Made by a program: the position numbers and the translations under genes | DNA from: Bosea sp. Tri-49 | GTDB taxonomy: Bacteria > Pseudomonadota > Alphaproteobacteria > Rhizobiales > Beijerinckiaceae | Length of the DNA: 64,000 nucleotides | Direction: 5' to 3' | Assembly (NCBI RefSeq): GCF_003952665.1 | Contig: NZ_CP017946.1 | Coordinates: 1,798,001 to 1,862,000 of the forward strand | In this document: positions 7,101 to 16,317 of the stretch, piece by piece | Layout: every line of letters begins with the position of its first letter | Position numbering within the stretch: the first letter of the stretch is position 1 | Notes under the pieces: generated by a model | What the model was told of the DNA's origin: nothing | Databases searched by the model: none | What the model saw: the letters and a program-made list of their open reading frames with translations, nothing else

Positions 7101-8464
7101 GCCACCCTCCGGAAGCTGACCCATTCCTCGCCCTGCCCCGCCTTTGGCTCCTCGACGCCGATCTCCCAGCGCGAGGTGATGCCGCGGCGCGGGTGCACGA
7201 ACCAGAGCGGCTGGCAGGCCGGCGCCGGCGGGGCGCGCAGAGCTGAGCGGGCATATTCGTCCCAGCCCTTCAGCGTGCCGGACACGATGACGCGCGGCAG
7301 CCAGAGCATCTGGTGCCAGTGGCCAATGACCAGGACATCGTAGTCGAGGCCGAGCGCCGAGGCCTGCTTGCCGACCTTCGTCTCGCCGCGTGCGATCGGG
7401 CCGAGCGAGCCGATGATGCCGTCACCGCCCTTCACGCCAAGCATGTCGCCATGCATCGCCAGATAGCGCTGGCCGAAGACGCGATAGTGCACCTCGTTGG
7501 TGTCCGGGATCTCGAAGACGAGCCGGGAATCCCCCGCGAACTCGCGCGCCAGCAACTGGTAGATCAGCCAGTCGAAGTTCTTATAGATGTAGCGCTTGAA
7601 CTCCGGCTTCTGCGTCGCGCGGCCATGGTTGCCGGAGGCGCAGGGCACGTAGACCTGTCCGAAGGTGTCAGCGATCTGTCGCAGAGCCCAGGAGAGCAGC
7701 GAGACGCAGCGCAGGACGGTCGGGATCACCTCTTCCTGGTCGGTCTTGGCGAGCTCGGGATGCAATCCCCCGGAGACGAAGTCGCCCAGCAGATTGACGA
7801 CGATGCCGGGATAGTTGCCGGGGCCATGGTTGCGGGCGATCGATATCGTCGCCGCGACCAGCGAGCGGACGCGCTGCTCGGCGATTCCCGGGTTGTAGAC
7901 GTTCTTGCCACCGGTTTCGGTCAGTGAGACGACCTCGCCCATATGCCAGTCGGACCAGACTGTGACCGGCACTTCCGGGGTGCCCTTGCCACGACCATCG
8001 CCTGGCTCGATCGTCCAGCTCGGCGGCGAAACGCTCGCCGCAGCGATGCGGCCGAGGAGAACGCGCACGGCCTCGGTATCGAGATCCTCGCGGTGCTGGT
8101 CGCGCAGCTGGCCGCGCAGGCGCTTGACCTCGTCCTCGAGCCCGACGATGCGGCGCTGATCGGCCGGGGTCGGTTCGGCGGGCTTCGGCTTCTCTTCCGG
8201 CGCCGGCTTCGCGCCGGCGCGCTTGTCTCGCGGCGCGATGCCGTTTGGCGCAAGCTTGTGCACGCGCCAGGCGGCGGAGAGCCGTGCCTTCAGGGTGGTG
8301 ACCGAGAGGCCGAGCGCGACGGCGGCTTCCTGCGCGGCCGAGCGCTTGCGGCTGCCATGCGGCAGCGGCCAGAGCGCGCCATCTCGGGATGCGGCTTCGA
8401 CAGCCGCGACTGCCGCTGTCGCCAGATCGAGGGCGAGCGGTTGCGTCAAGAACGGATGCGGCAT
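7097..8464 (-). CDS. Calcineurin-like metallophosphoesterase
   Basis: The 455-aa protein has an N-terminal HTH-like and linker region (AAVALGLSVTTLKARL, then a Pro/Lys-rich stretch to about 105). A metallophosphoesterase domain follows: SDWHMGE (about 171), LLGDF (about 226), SGNHG (about 276) and VIGHWHQ (about 394), matching the D-x-H, G-D, G-N-H and G-H-x-H blocks. It overlaps both neighbours by 1-4 bases. Phage proteins of this type occur near lysis or DNA-processing genes; the substrate is unknown. Confidence 0.8.
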   Translation of the reverse strand: MPHPFLTQPLALDLATAAVAAVEAASRDGALWPLPHGSRKRSAAQEAAVALGLSVTTLKARLSAAWRVHKLAPNGIAPRDKRAGAKPAPEEKPKPAEPTPADQRRIVGLEDEVKRLRGQLRDQHREDLDTEAVRVLLGRIAAASVSPPSWTIEPGDGRGKGTPEVPVTVWSDWHMGEVVSLTETGGKNVYNPGIAEQRVRSLVAATISIARNHGPGNYPGIVVNLLGDFVSGGLHPELAKTDQEEVIPTVLRCVSLLSWALRQIADTFGQVYVPCASGNHGRATQKPEFKRYIYKNFDWLIYQLLAREFAGDSRLVFEIPDTNEVHYRVFGQRYLAMHGDMLGVKGGDGIIGSLGPIARGETKVGKQASALGLDYDVLVIGHWHQMLWLPRVIVSGTLKGWDEYARSALRAPPAPACQPLWFVHPRRGITSRWEIGVEEPKAGQGEEWVSFRRVA

Positions 8465-8775
8465 CAGAGACCGGGCTTTCGCGAGCTGGGGCGGGTTTCG
8501 AGGATGCGATCGAGCCTGTCGCCGAGGCGGTTGATCGCGTCGACCACCCGCTCCTCGAGCTTGGTCATCATCTCGTCGGTGACGAAGCGGCGGGCGGCGT
8601 CGAGCTTGAAGGCAGCAAGGTCGATCTGACCCTGCTTGATCTCAGCCTCGGCCGAGCGCAGGCGGTCCGCGAGGTTGCCGACCTGGCTGCGCGTCACCGC
8701 ATAGCTGGAGGCGATGCCCACCAGCATCGCGCCGCCGGTCAGCAGGACCGCATAGGATAGCGAGATATCATGCAT
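8464..8775 (-). CDS. Single-pass membrane protein with coiled coil, lysis region
   Basis: The 103-aa product has one N-terminal membrane segment (about residues 7-27, YAVLLTGGAMLVGIASSYAV) followed by a coiled coil (DRLRSAEAEIKQGQIDL, then EERVVDAINRLGDRLDRIL). Its start overlaps the holin stop by one base (TGATG). Placed after the muramidase and holin genes, it is a reasonable inner-membrane spanin or accessory lysis candidate; no lipoprotein partner was recognised. Confidence 0.6.
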   Translation of the reverse strand: MHDISLSYAVLLTGGAMLVGIASSYAVTRSQVGNLADRLRSAEAEIKQGQIDLAAFKLDAARRFVTDEMMTKLEERVVDAINRLGDRLDRILETRPSSRKPGL

Positions 8776-9335
8776 CAGCGGCCAGCCTTCCGGCCGAAGC
8801 CGATCACCGGGGCGATCTCCTTCAGCGTGTGACCGCCATTGAAGACCGCGAGCCAGGTCAGCGTCACCGAACCCCAGGACGAGACTACTTCGGTCATGGT
8901 CAGCAGCGGCTTCACGCCGATATTGCCGCCGAACAGGGCGCAGAACACGATGACGCACCAGCCGGCGATGATCATCGCCTGCCAGGCGCCACGCCAGAAC
9001 TGCCAGGCGCCGAAGCCCTTGTCGATTTCGGCCGCCTGCGCATCCGAACCGCGCTGCGCCTCGATCTCCCAGAGCCGGATCATCTCCGGCACGGTCGTCT
9101 CGACGCGAGCGACGATCGGCGCCGCCTCGTCCTTCTGGACAGCCTCGGCCACGGCGTCGACCGTGGCGGGCACGCCGAGCTTGCCGGCGAGCCCCTCGAT
9201 CGCCTTACCGGCGAGACCACCGACAGCGGCCCCCGCCGGGCCGCCGATCGCCGTGCCGATCACGGTGCCGAGCTGCGGCGCGCCGAGCTTGAAGAGCTGG
9301 GCGACGAGCCCGCCCAAGGTGGTTGCGAGATCCAT
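8775..9335 (-). CDS. Holin of the GTA/3TM type
   Basis: The 186-aa protein has an alanine/glycine-rich N-terminal half (PAGAAVGGLAGKAIEGLAG), then hydrophobic segments around 127-147 (MIIAGWCVIVFCALFGG) and 160-175 (VTLTWLAVFNGG), close to the three-segment holins of gene transfer agents and alpha-phages. It lies immediately downstream of the muramidase, with 2 bases between, and would form the inner-membrane hole that releases the enzyme. Confidence 0.75.
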   Translation of the reverse strand: MDLATTLGGLVAQLFKLGAPQLGTVIGTAIGGPAGAAVGGLAGKAIEGLAGKLGVPATVDAVAEAVQKDEAAPIVARVETTVPEMIRLWEIEAQRGSDAQAAEIDKGFGAWQFWRGAWQAMIIAGWCVIVFCALFGGNIGVKPLLTMTEVVSSWGSVTLTWLAVFNGGHTLKEIAPVIGFGRKAGR

Positions 9336-9337
9336 GA

Positions 9338-10120
9338 TCAGGCTCCAATGGCGCCGCGGAAGCCGGCGAGCATGCGGGCGACGAAGCCGGGCGGAGGAGC
9401 GGCATCATCACCGGATGCAGCCATGTCGAGCGGCGGCGGCAGCGGCGCGGCGGCGGGCGGCGCGTTCAGCGGCGGCAGCTTCGCTGGGGCAGCCGGAAGG
9501 TCGCCGGTCCAGGGCGTATCCCTGATCCGCTTCCACTTCGCAAAGGCGGCGGCCAGCTTCGTATCGTAGCCGTTCTTCTTGTAGCCGGGGCCGTTATAGC
9601 CGCGGGCAAAGGCGGCCCAATCATGCCGGCGGAGCTCGTCGTCGAGCCCGTTCGCCTTGATGAAGCGGATCGCGGCCTCGAGGTGGTTGTCCTCGTCGAG
9701 CGTGAAGTCCGCGACCATCGCCTGCACGGTCTCGTAGCCGGCGGCGACATGGTTCTCGCCGAGCACCTGGCCGAGCCCCCAGGAGCAGGCCTTGAGCGCC
9801 GCCGTCTCGTCGATCAGCAGCGCCCGCAGCAGCTTTGGATATTGCTCGCTCTCCTTGCCATAGGGCAGTTGGCCCCAGCTCTTGCAGGCGAGCGAGGCCT
9901 TGACCGCCTGGTCGCGGCGAGCGCCCGCGGGCAGGTTGCGATAGAAGACATGCGGCTCGAACAGGATCTTCGGACGGTTCTGAACGTCGAAGCCCCCTCC
10001 CCGCGTCTCGACCTCGATGAAGGCATGCACCTCGTCTTCGCCGACGCCGATCATCGCGCCGATGCGCGGCAAATCGATATCCTCCAGCCGCTTGGCCGGA
10101 CCGTTGAACTTCAGCGTCAT
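9338..10120 (-). CDS. Endolysin, N-acetylmuramidase family (DUF3380)
   Basis: The 260-aa protein contains the family's catalytic segment with a glutamate in FIEVETRGGGF (about 34-44) and the following RPKILFEPHVFYR. The domain ends near residue 205 and a Pro/Ala-rich tail follows. It degrades the peptidoglycan glycan strand. There is no signal peptide, so release should depend on the adjacent holin. Confidence 0.88.
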   Translation of the reverse strand: MTLKFNGPAKRLEDIDLPRIGAMIGVGEDEVHAFIEVETRGGGFDVQNRPKILFEPHVFYRNLPAGARRDQAVKASLACKSWGQLPYGKESEQYPKLLRALLIDETAALKACSWGLGQVLGENHVAAGYETVQAMVADFTLDEDNHLEAAIRFIKANGLDDELRRHDWAAFARGYNGPGYKKNGYDTKLAAAFAKWKRIRDTPWTGDLPAAPAKLPPLNAPPAAAPLPPPLDMAASGDDAAPPPGFVARMLAGFRGAIGA

Positions 10121-10130
10121 GGGAGGCCTC

Positions 10131-10445
10131 TCAGAAGGTCGGCTGGGGAACGAAGAGGCAGACGCCCTTGGACGTGGTGATCACGCCGGACTCGCGGGCG
10201 CCGCCATAGCGGCAGACATGAAAGCGGCCATCCTTCGAGGGCCGAGCGTCGCGCTCGGCGACGAAGATCCCGTCATGGGTGAGGTAACCGCCGGGAACGA
10301 CGCGCGGGTCAGGCTCGCGCGCATCCGTGTCCGGCCCCATCGGCCAGCAGTCGCGGTCGCTGCAGCAATCGTAGGGGTACCAACTGTGCGCGCCCGCACT
10401 CTGGACGAGCGCGAGTAGCGCCAACGCAGCAAGCGCGAGCGGCAT
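10131..10445 (-). CDS. Small secreted cysteine-rich protein
   Basis: A signal peptide (residues 1-19, LALAALALLALVQSAGA) is followed by an 85-residue mature part beginning HSWYPYDCCSDRDCWPM and carrying further cysteines near 78 and 96. This motif recurs in uncharacterised small exported proteins of Hyphomicrobiales. GGAG stands 6 bases before the ATG. Located between the muramidase and tail-fibre genes, it may act in the periplasm at lysis or in superinfection; this is inference. Confidence 0.65.
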   Translation of the reverse strand: MPLALAALALLALVQSAGAHSWYPYDCCSDRDCWPMGPDTDAREPDPRVVPGGYLTHDGIFVAERDARPSKDGRFHVCRYGGARESGVITTSKGVCLFVPQPTF

Positions 10446-10478
10446 GGGATGCTCCGATGTTGGCTAGCCGGACGGAAA

Positions 10479-11018
10479 TCAGGCGAACGCGGCGTCGACC
10501 TCTGCCGCCGTGGTGATCTCGCCGGCTTCGATATCGGCCTTCACGGCCGCGAAGGTGGCGAAGCTCTGGTTGACGTGCGCCTGGATGGCATCGCTGATCA
10601 CGAGCATCGCCGCTGCGTCGACTGGATAGGTGCCGCCGTCGGCTCCATGCCAGGTGGTCGACCAGCCAGCGTCTGCCTCGGCAGCGACGCGCGCGCCGAT
10701 GATCATGACCTTGCTGCGATCATCGGTGGCGATTGGAACGCCGGCGACAGTCAGTCCCCCAACTTCCTTGCTCCAGCGCCGATCGGCGGCATAGGCGACG
10801 AGATCGGCGAAGAGGCCGAAGGGCGCGAGCACTTCCTGCAGGGCGGCGGTGGTCTGCTCGCCCTCGGCGTCGGACGGCCAGGGAGTGGCGGAGCGGCCGA
10901 GATCCCGCCAAGCAGCATACGCGGCATCATTTTCGGCATCCGCGACGAGCCCGCCGCGCCCCGATCCGAATAGCCGGCCGTCGGCGGCGAGCCAGTACCA
11001 ATCGCGCGGGTTAAACAT
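10479..11018 (-). CDS. DUF4376-type tail fibre assembly/accessory protein
   Basis: The protein is 179 aa from ATG 11018, which has GGAGGG 6 bases upstream. The core KEVGGLTVAGVPIATDDRS and the later WHGADGGTYPVDAAAMLVI match the DUF4376 pattern common in proteins next to phage tail fibres. It overlaps the fibre gene by 8 bases, which suggests coupled translation and a role in fibre folding, assembly or as a fibre part. Confidence 0.75.
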   Translation of the reverse strand: MFNPRDWYWLAADGRLFGSGRGGLVADAENDAAYAAWRDLGRSATPWPSDAEGEQTTAALQEVLAPFGLFADLVAYAADRRWSKEVGGLTVAGVPIATDDRSKVMIIGARVAAEADAGWSTTWHGADGGTYPVDAAAMLVISDAIQAHVNQSFATFAAVKADIEAGEITTAAEVDAAFA

Positions 11019-12330
11019 ATTGCCCTCCGGAGGAGAGTGTACCGACAGCATTGCCGGGCAAGGCAGAGATGCCCGCACCATTGGTCGAGATCACGCCGTT
11101 CTCGCTGGCGTTGTAGCGAGAGCCGGTTGCGCCGCCGCCGTACAACGTGCCGATGAACTCGACCCTGCCTTGCTGGGTATAGGCGAAGGCCGCCGAGAAG
11201 GCCGGGGTGCCGGTCAGCGTCACGGTGACGTTGCCGACCGAGACGATCGACCCGCTCGATCCGACAGCGTGGAATTGCGCGCCGCCGACGATCGCGTAGG
11301 AGCCAGTTGCCTGGATGAAGCCGCCATTGGCGGCATTGAGGTGGGCTAGGCTAGCAGTGCCGAAACGCAGGCCGGTGAAGGCGATCAGGCCACCGCTGGT
11401 CGCGACAAGGCAGGAAGAACTTGCGCCGGGCGCTTGTACGGTGATGTTCTGCAGGGTGAATTGCGCGCCGCCCTGCGCCCGGAAGGCGTTGCCGCTGGGC
11501 ACCGCGATGATGACGTTCGCGGCAACGCCGGACGTGCTCTTGAAGGTCACAGCGCCAGTGCCGCCCGTCGCGCCGAGCGGCGCGCTGGTGGCGGAGAAGC
11601 CGGCGGTAAAGGTGCCGTCCGCGATCTCGACCGCTGCCAGAAAGCCGTTGAGGTCGTAGCCGTTGACGATCGTGTCCCAGGCCTTTTGCAACGTCGCGAA
11701 TGGCGAACCCGGGTCGAGACCGTCATTCGCGACGTCGCTGCCGCTCGTCGAGACATAGAGCGTCAGATTGGCCTGCAGCAGCGTGCGCGAGGTGCCGGCC
11801 GCGCCGAAGAGTTCATAGGCCGAGCCTGTATCGACCAGCAGCATCGGCCCGGGCTGGATGTCGCCGCGGCGCAGCTTACCCCCGGCACGGCGTAGGATCG
11901 ATCGCGCGCCGATGCCATTGACGTTGATGGTCACGTCGGCGCGGGTGTTGGCCGCTGGCGCGACGACGAAGACATAGCGCAGCTGGCTATAGCTGCCAGG
12001 GCCGGTTGGAGCCGGATAGGTCAGGGTCAGCGCATTCGCCGTGCCGCCGGCCTGGATGTAGTTGAGGCCGCCCGAACGGATCGCCCGCATCAGCAGGTAG
12101 TCGTCGAGATTGCTGTCGGGGACGCCGCTGGGTCGCACGACATTGCGCAGCTGCGCCAGCAGGATGTTGAGATGCGCGGCCTTCCACTCGGTGCCATCGC
12201 GAGCAGCAGGCGAGGTACAGTCCTTCGACCAATCGTCCTGGTCGCCCGGCAGATTGGATGGCGTGAACGGCGGGCGCGTCAGCGCGCTCCGCAGCGCGCT
12301 GAAGGCGCCCGGACCCCAAAGATTGACCAT
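11011..12330 (-). CDS. Tail fibre/receptor-binding protein with beta-helix
   Basis: The 439-aa protein has an N-terminal attachment region (about 1-180), then LYVSTSGSDVANDGLDPG (about 191-208), the usual entry to a right-handed beta-helix of the pectate-lyase type. After that come about 220 residues of short Gly/Thr/Ala/Val-rich turns. No catalytic residues for a depolymerase were identified. It follows the Gp48-like baseplate gene, as fibres do in Mu-like clusters, and should bind the host surface. Confidence 0.8.
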   Translation of the reverse strand: MVNLWGPGAFSALRSALTRPPFTPSNLPGDQDDWSKDCTSPAARDGTEWKAAHLNILLAQLRNVVRPSGVPDSNLDDYLLMRAIRSGGLNYIQAGGTANALTLTYPAPTGPGSYSQLRYVFVVAPAANTRADVTINVNGIGARSILRRAGGKLRRGDIQPGPMLLVDTGSAYELFGAAGTSRTLLQANLTLYVSTSGSDVANDGLDPGSPFATLQKAWDTIVNGYDLNGFLAAVEIADGTFTAGFSATSAPLGATGGTGAVTFKSTSGVAANVIIAVPSGNAFRAQGGAQFTLQNITVQAPGASSSCLVATSGGLIAFTGLRFGTASLAHLNAANGGFIQATGSYAIVGGAQFHAVGSSGSIVSVGNVTVTLTGTPAFSAAFAYTQQGRVEFIGTLYGGGATGSRYNASENGVISTNGAGISALPGNAVGTLSSGGQYV

Positions 12331-12340
12331 AGCTCAAGCC

Positions 12341-12979
12341 TTAGTTGATGGTTTCGAAGACGAGGTCGGCATGGGCCGGCGCAATCCGCCTGATCAGGCA
12401 GCGCAGCCCTTCATTGTCGGGGTCGCAGTCGAGCGCGTCGGCCATCAGCATCAGGCCCATGATCGGGCCGGTTGACGCGGGGACCTGATAGGCCGGCGAC
12501 TTGGCGCGGTCGATCACGATGCGCCAGGTCACACCCTGCGCAGCTCCCATGATCATGGTGCCCATCAGGCCCATGCCCATGCAGCAATCTTCGACCAGGG
12601 TCGTGAATTCCTCTGCGATGGTGATCGACCAGCCGCGCCGCAGCGCTGCGGCCTCGGCATAGGCGGGAATGGTGTCGCCGACGGCGTTCACCTTCTCGCA
12701 GATGTCGGCGAAGGGGTCGCAGCCATCGGGCACGCCGTATTCGCGCGCCCAGATGTCGAGCGTCTCGGTTGCCGTCGAGCAGAAGAACTGGTCGACCATG
12801 TCGCAGACGCGCCGGTCGAGTGGGCCGAAGGCGGCGCCCAAGCCCGCAAAGAAGGCGCCCATGCCGGAGCCGTCGAGCGCGTCGAAGCCGCCATGGCGCC
12901 AAGCATCGCCGCGCGGCCGATGCGCGGCGAGCGATTGCGCCAGCTGCTCGTCGCTATGGCAGCCCGTCGTCACGGCCAT
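12341..12979 (-). CDS. Baseplate/tail protein, Mu Gp48 (YmfQ, DUF2313) family
   Basis: The 212-aa protein begins with the family pattern QLAQSLAAHRPRGDAWR, followed by FFAGLGAAFGPLDRRVCDMV and a central segment ending in the expected PDGCDPFA. It sits between the baseplate J gene and the tail fibre, as in Mu (gp47-gp48-fibre), and probably links baseplate wedge and fibre. Confidence 0.8.
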   Translation of the reverse strand: MAVTTGCHSDEQLAQSLAAHRPRGDAWRHGGFDALDGSGMGAFFAGLGAAFGPLDRRVCDMVDQFFCSTATETLDIWAREYGVPDGCDPFADICEKVNAVGDTIPAYAEAAALRRGWSITIAEEFTTLVEDCCMGMGLMGTMIMGAAQGVTWRIVIDRAKSPAYQVPASTGPIMGLMLMADALDCDPDNEGLRCLIRRIAPAHADLVFETIN

Positions 12980-12994
12980 GGGTCGGTACTCCGA

Positions 12995-14104
12995 TCAGGA
13001 GAAGGCGAGCGTGCCGGGCACGGCGGTCTGGCCGCTAGAGAGGCTGATATCGCTGGCGGGCGTGACCACGACATGCCGCTGCTCGCCGGAGGCATTGGCC
13101 GCCGCCTGCCAGAGCCAGGAGCGCGAGAAGATCTCGGGGACGCAGAGGAAGGGCATGGAGGGATGCGGCTCGGCGTTGCCGGCGACGCGGGAGTTGCGAA
13201 AAAAGGTCGTCGCGATCTCCGCCGCGACGGCCTGCTGCACCTCCGGTGTATTCGGATAGAGGCCGGAGAAGGCCATGTTGACCGGCACCGCCTCGGCAAT
13301 CCTGACGATCGGCAGCCCGGCTCCCGGCCCCGTTGAACGCAAGGCAGCCTCGACGATCAGGCGATCGCTCTCCAGCGGAATGCCGTTTTGCCGCGTCAGG
13401 TCGAAGAAGGGATAGATAACGACCGTCCCGCGGCCATGGCCGAGCGGCTCGATGAAGGCCCGGGTCACGCCAGGCACGGCGAGCGTGTAGCGATACCAGT
13501 CCGGCGCTGCGCCGCCATGCTCGGGATAGGCCTTGGCGAAGAGCAGGCGGGAGCGATAGGGCTCGTGCTCCTCGACATCTGCGCCGCCGCCGATGCCGCC
13601 AGCCGTGACCGCGAAGGTCGCAGGTCCGGTCAGGCCCGAACTCGCCGACAGCGCGGCCCCTGCAGCGGTATTGCCATCTCCGCCGGACAGGCTCGCCGTC
13701 ACTGCGACTTCGGCCGTCCCCGCACCGGCCAGCACGACGCCGGCATCGGCGGTAAATGACTGCCCGTCGGAGCGCACCAGCACAGCACCGCCCGAGAGGG
13801 TGGCGGGGCCTGTCGCCGAAACGGTTACGCGCCCCCTGGCCTGCGTCGCCTTCTTGCGCGGCACCGGTGGCTTCATCTCGGCGCCATGGCGATCGAGCTG
13901 CTCGGGCGCGCAGGTCAGGATGAACTTCTGGTCGACGCCCCAGGCGATGAAACGCTCGAGGTTGAAATGCCCGGCGGCGATCACCTTGGCTGTCGGGCGC
14001 AGATTGTTGCGCTGCAGGGCGGCGTCGGCGCCCGGAAGCTTGGCGTCGAAGGCGCGCACCGTATCGGTGACGTGCTCGTCGATGGTCTTGATCTGCCAGG
14101 TCAT
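12995..14104 (-). CDS. Baseplate J/gp47 family wedge protein
   Basis: The 369-aa protein contains a Gly/Ala-rich beta region (residues about 90-175), then RSRLLFAKAYPEHGGAAPDW and LAVPGVTRAFIEPLGHGRGT, typical of the Baseplate_J family in Mu, P2 and T4-like baseplates. It lies between gp46-like and gp48-like genes in the usual order. Confidence 0.9.
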   Translation of the reverse strand: MTWQIKTIDEHVTDTVRAFDAKLPGADAALQRNNLRPTAKVIAAGHFNLERFIAWGVDQKFILTCAPEQLDRHGAEMKPPVPRKKATQARGRVTVSATGPATLSGGAVLVRSDGQSFTADAGVVLAGAGTAEVAVTASLSGGDGNTAAGAALSASSGLTGPATFAVTAGGIGGGADVEEHEPYRSRLLFAKAYPEHGGAAPDWYRYTLAVPGVTRAFIEPLGHGRGTVVIYPFFDLTRQNGIPLESDRLIVEAALRSTGPGAGLPIVRIAEAVPVNMAFSGLYPNTPEVQQAVAAEIATTFFRNSRVAGNAEPHPSMPFLCVPEIFSRSWLWQAAANASGEQRHVVVTPASDISLSSGQTAVPGTLAFS

Positions 14105-14111
14105 GCAGCCC

Positions 14112-14639
14112 TCAGAGGATCTCGCGCCAGAGCCGCGCGAAGCGCTTGTCGAAGGCGATCTCGCCCTGGCGATCGGTGATCAGGATGTGCAGCCAGATGC
14201 CGCGAAGCGGCTGCTCGATCAGGCCGCTCTCGACCGTGACGCTCGCGGCGACGCGCTCGTCGATCAGCCAGGCCAGCGCTTCCTGCGCATAAAGCTTGGC
14301 ATCAATCGCATTCTCTTCGGTCGAAACCTCGTTGCGCAGCAGCCAGAGATGGCTGCCGAGCTCGTAGGTTTGCTCACCTTCCGGCGCGACTTCATCGCCC
14401 CACCAGCCGCGCCGGTCCTCGACTTCGGGGCGCCAGCCTTCCGGTGCCTTCCGATCGGTGAAGAGCGAGATGTAGATGGCGCTGGCGAGCTGATCGGTAG
14501 CATCGAGGCCGCCGGGATTGACCGGATCGCCGGCTGGCGCGACACGCCAGTCACCGAGCAGATGCTCGTCGTCCCAGAAGGTCGACCAGAACAACGCCGG
14601 CTCGCGCCCGCGCTTCGGCAGGTTGATCGGATAGGTCAT
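14112..14639 (-). CDS. Phage GP46 family baseplate protein
   Basis: The product is 175 aa from ATG 14639, which overlaps the preceding stop as TGATG. A short Trp-rich segment with the GWWGDEV pattern (about residue 70) and the later SHLWLLRNEVSTEENA are typical of Mu gp46. It is the T4 gp25-like wedge component placed just before baseplate J. Confidence 0.85.
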   Translation of the reverse strand: MTYPINLPKRGREPALFWSTFWDDEHLLGDWRVAPAGDPVNPGGLDATDQLASAIYISLFTDRKAPEGWRPEVEDRRGWWGDEVAPEGEQTYELGSHLWLLRNEVSTEENAIDAKLYAQEALAWLIDERVAASVTVESGLIEQPLRGIWLHILITDRQGEIAFDKRFARLWREIL

Positions 14640-15163
14640 CAGATCGAGCCGGTAGGAGTGTTCGGAGCTGCCGGGCCAATGCCGGCGAAGACGTGCTGCG
14701 AGAGGCCGGCGGAGGTCATCACCGGGAAATAAGGCGGCTTGCCGAGATAGACGGCGCCGGCATCGAACTGGATCCAGTCCGAGGCCTCGACTTTCTTCTT
14801 GGCGATGCCACGTTCGTGGTTGTTCTTGCCGCCATGGTCGAGATCGGCCTTGGCCGGCAGCAGCTTCCAGACCGTGCCGTCGGCATTGTAGAGCGCCGTC
14901 GCACCGGCGGGCAGATCGCGCGGGCGATCCTTCGTTTCGAAGCCGAGCGCGAAGAGCCGGTCGCTCGATCCAAGCCGCATGAAATTGCCGACAGCGCCGG
15001 CGGGCGGGTTCGACGACACGCCATGCGACTGCGCCCGCAGCACCTCGCTGAACTGTTCGCCCTTGAAGCCGCGGACCGTGCTCTTCTGCCAGTCGCCGCT
15101 GTCGTCGAGCGAGACCAGCGTGCCGCGCGTGATCGCCGAGCTTTCCGGATAGAGGCCGCTCAT
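14639..15163 (-). CDS. Baseplate assembly/spike protein, Mu Gp45 (gpV-like) family
   Basis: The product is 174 aa from ATG 15163 (MSGLYPESSAITRGTL), with an ATGA overlap to the upstream gene. The N-terminal beta-barrel core and the polar-repeat C-terminus match central spike proteins. It lies between the gp44-like hub and gp46-like wedge genes, the conserved Mu order, and would form the membrane-piercing tip. Confidence 0.82.
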   Translation of the reverse strand: MSGLYPESSAITRGTLVSLDDSGDWQKSTVRGFKGEQFSEVLRAQSHGVSSNPPAGAVGNFMRLGSSDRLFALGFETKDRPRDLPAGATALYNADGTVWKLLPAKADLDHGGKNNHERGIAKKKVEASDWIQFDAGAVYLGKPPYFPVMTSAGLSQHVFAGIGPAAPNTPTGSI

Positions 15164-16302
15164 GTGTCGTCGCCTCCGGCCTTGCCGGTGTCCATATGCT
15201 TGCCGGACTTGCCGCCCTTGCCCTTCTTGCCGCCGAAGGTGCGCGGATCGACCAGGGAAAGCTTGGCGACCGTGCCCTCGCCATCTGAGTCGGACTGCTC
15301 GAAGGATGCTTTCTTGATCAGCATCTCCTGGACCACGCCGAGGCTGGGGATCTCGCACATCACCAGCCAGCCCTTGGTCCAGAAGCGCTGTTTTTCGTCG
15401 CGCCAGCCGAGCACGGTGACCTCGCATGTCGTGCCCTCGCCGGCGGCGCGATCACGGTGCCATTTCGCCCGCTCGCGGCTGTCTTCCTTGCGGATCAGCT
15501 CGGGCGGGGTGACGACGCGCAGGCGCTTGCGCTTGATCGTCTCGTCCTTGGCCTCGGCCTCGATCTCCAGCGCGTCCGGGCCATAGCCGTCCGGCGCCTG
15601 CGCCTTGATCTTGACCTGGCCGAACTTCTTGCTGTCGTCATGCACCGCCGAGGCGTCGAGCAGCTTCGGCCAGGTGGTGATGCCCTCGCGGATCGCGCCG
15701 GCATGGCGCTTGGCGTTCTTCGCCGAGGTCGTCTTGACGTTGCCTTCCGGCGTGTCGGTGATGGTGAAGCCTTCCGAGCGCGCCCAGCGATCAGCGGCTT
15801 GGTGGACCGTCTCGCCGGGCCGGACCCGGAAGACCGTCTTCGGCTTGTGCTCGAAATCGACCTCGATCTTGACGTCGTAGCCCTCGGTCAGATCCTTGAA
15901 GGCCTCGTCTGCCTTCTTGTTCTTCCATTCGCCTGTCTTCGCCTCGGCCGAGGAATCGACCAGGTCGCCGGTCTTCGAGCGTCCGGCGATCGGCAGCTCG
16001 GCCTCGGCCGAGCGCAGCGAGGGCGAGCGCTTCTCGACATGGCCGGTCAGCAGCAATTCGCCGAGCTGCACCTGCCCGTTCTTGACGGCGCCAGCCTGCT
16101 TGTTGTCGCTGAAGGCGCTGTAGATCTGGATTTTCGGCGAGCCGGCGAGCGCCTCGAGCAATTCGGCCTGGCTCATCTCCGGGTGCTTGACCTTGGCCTC
16201 GAAGCTGGAGGCCGCCTCGTCGACCGCGCCGGCCACCGCGATGGTGACCGGGCGCATGTCGCCGAGCCCCGCAATCCGGAGCGTCACGATCTCGAAGGCC
16301 AT
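15160..16302 (-). CDS. Baseplate hub protein, Mu gp44 (gpP)-like
   Basis: The 380-aa protein holds a stretch of the VgrG/gpD hub type, with EAFKDLTEGYDVKIEVDFEH and PGETVHQAADRWARSEGF (a LysM-like turn). It ends in a Lys/Gly-rich tail (FGGKKGKGGKSGKHMD) that may be flexible. Context between the circularisation-N-like gene and the spike gene supports the call. Confidence 0.82.
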   Translation of the reverse strand: MAFEIVTLRIAGLGDMRPVTIAVAGAVDEAASSFEAKVKHPEMSQAELLEALAGSPKIQIYSAFSDNKQAGAVKNGQVQLGELLLTGHVEKRSPSLRSAEAELPIAGRSKTGDLVDSSAEAKTGEWKNKKADEAFKDLTEGYDVKIEVDFEHKPKTVFRVRPGETVHQAADRWARSEGFTITDTPEGNVKTTSAKNAKRHAGAIREGITTWPKLLDASAVHDDSKKFGQVKIKAQAPDGYGPDALEIEAEAKDETIKRKRLRVVTPPELIRKEDSRERAKWHRDRAAGEGTTCEVTVLGWRDEKQRFWTKGWLVMCEIPSLGVVQEMLIKKASFEQSDSDGEGTVAKLSLVDPRTFGGKKGKGGKSGKHMDTGKAGGDDT

Positions 16303-16317
16303 GGCGGAACCCGGGGG

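Noticed and set aside
14640..15284. Long minus-strand N-terminal extension of the gp46-like frame
   Set aside because: The extension is in the shadow of the gp45-like gene; the real start at 14639 overlaps the preceding stop.
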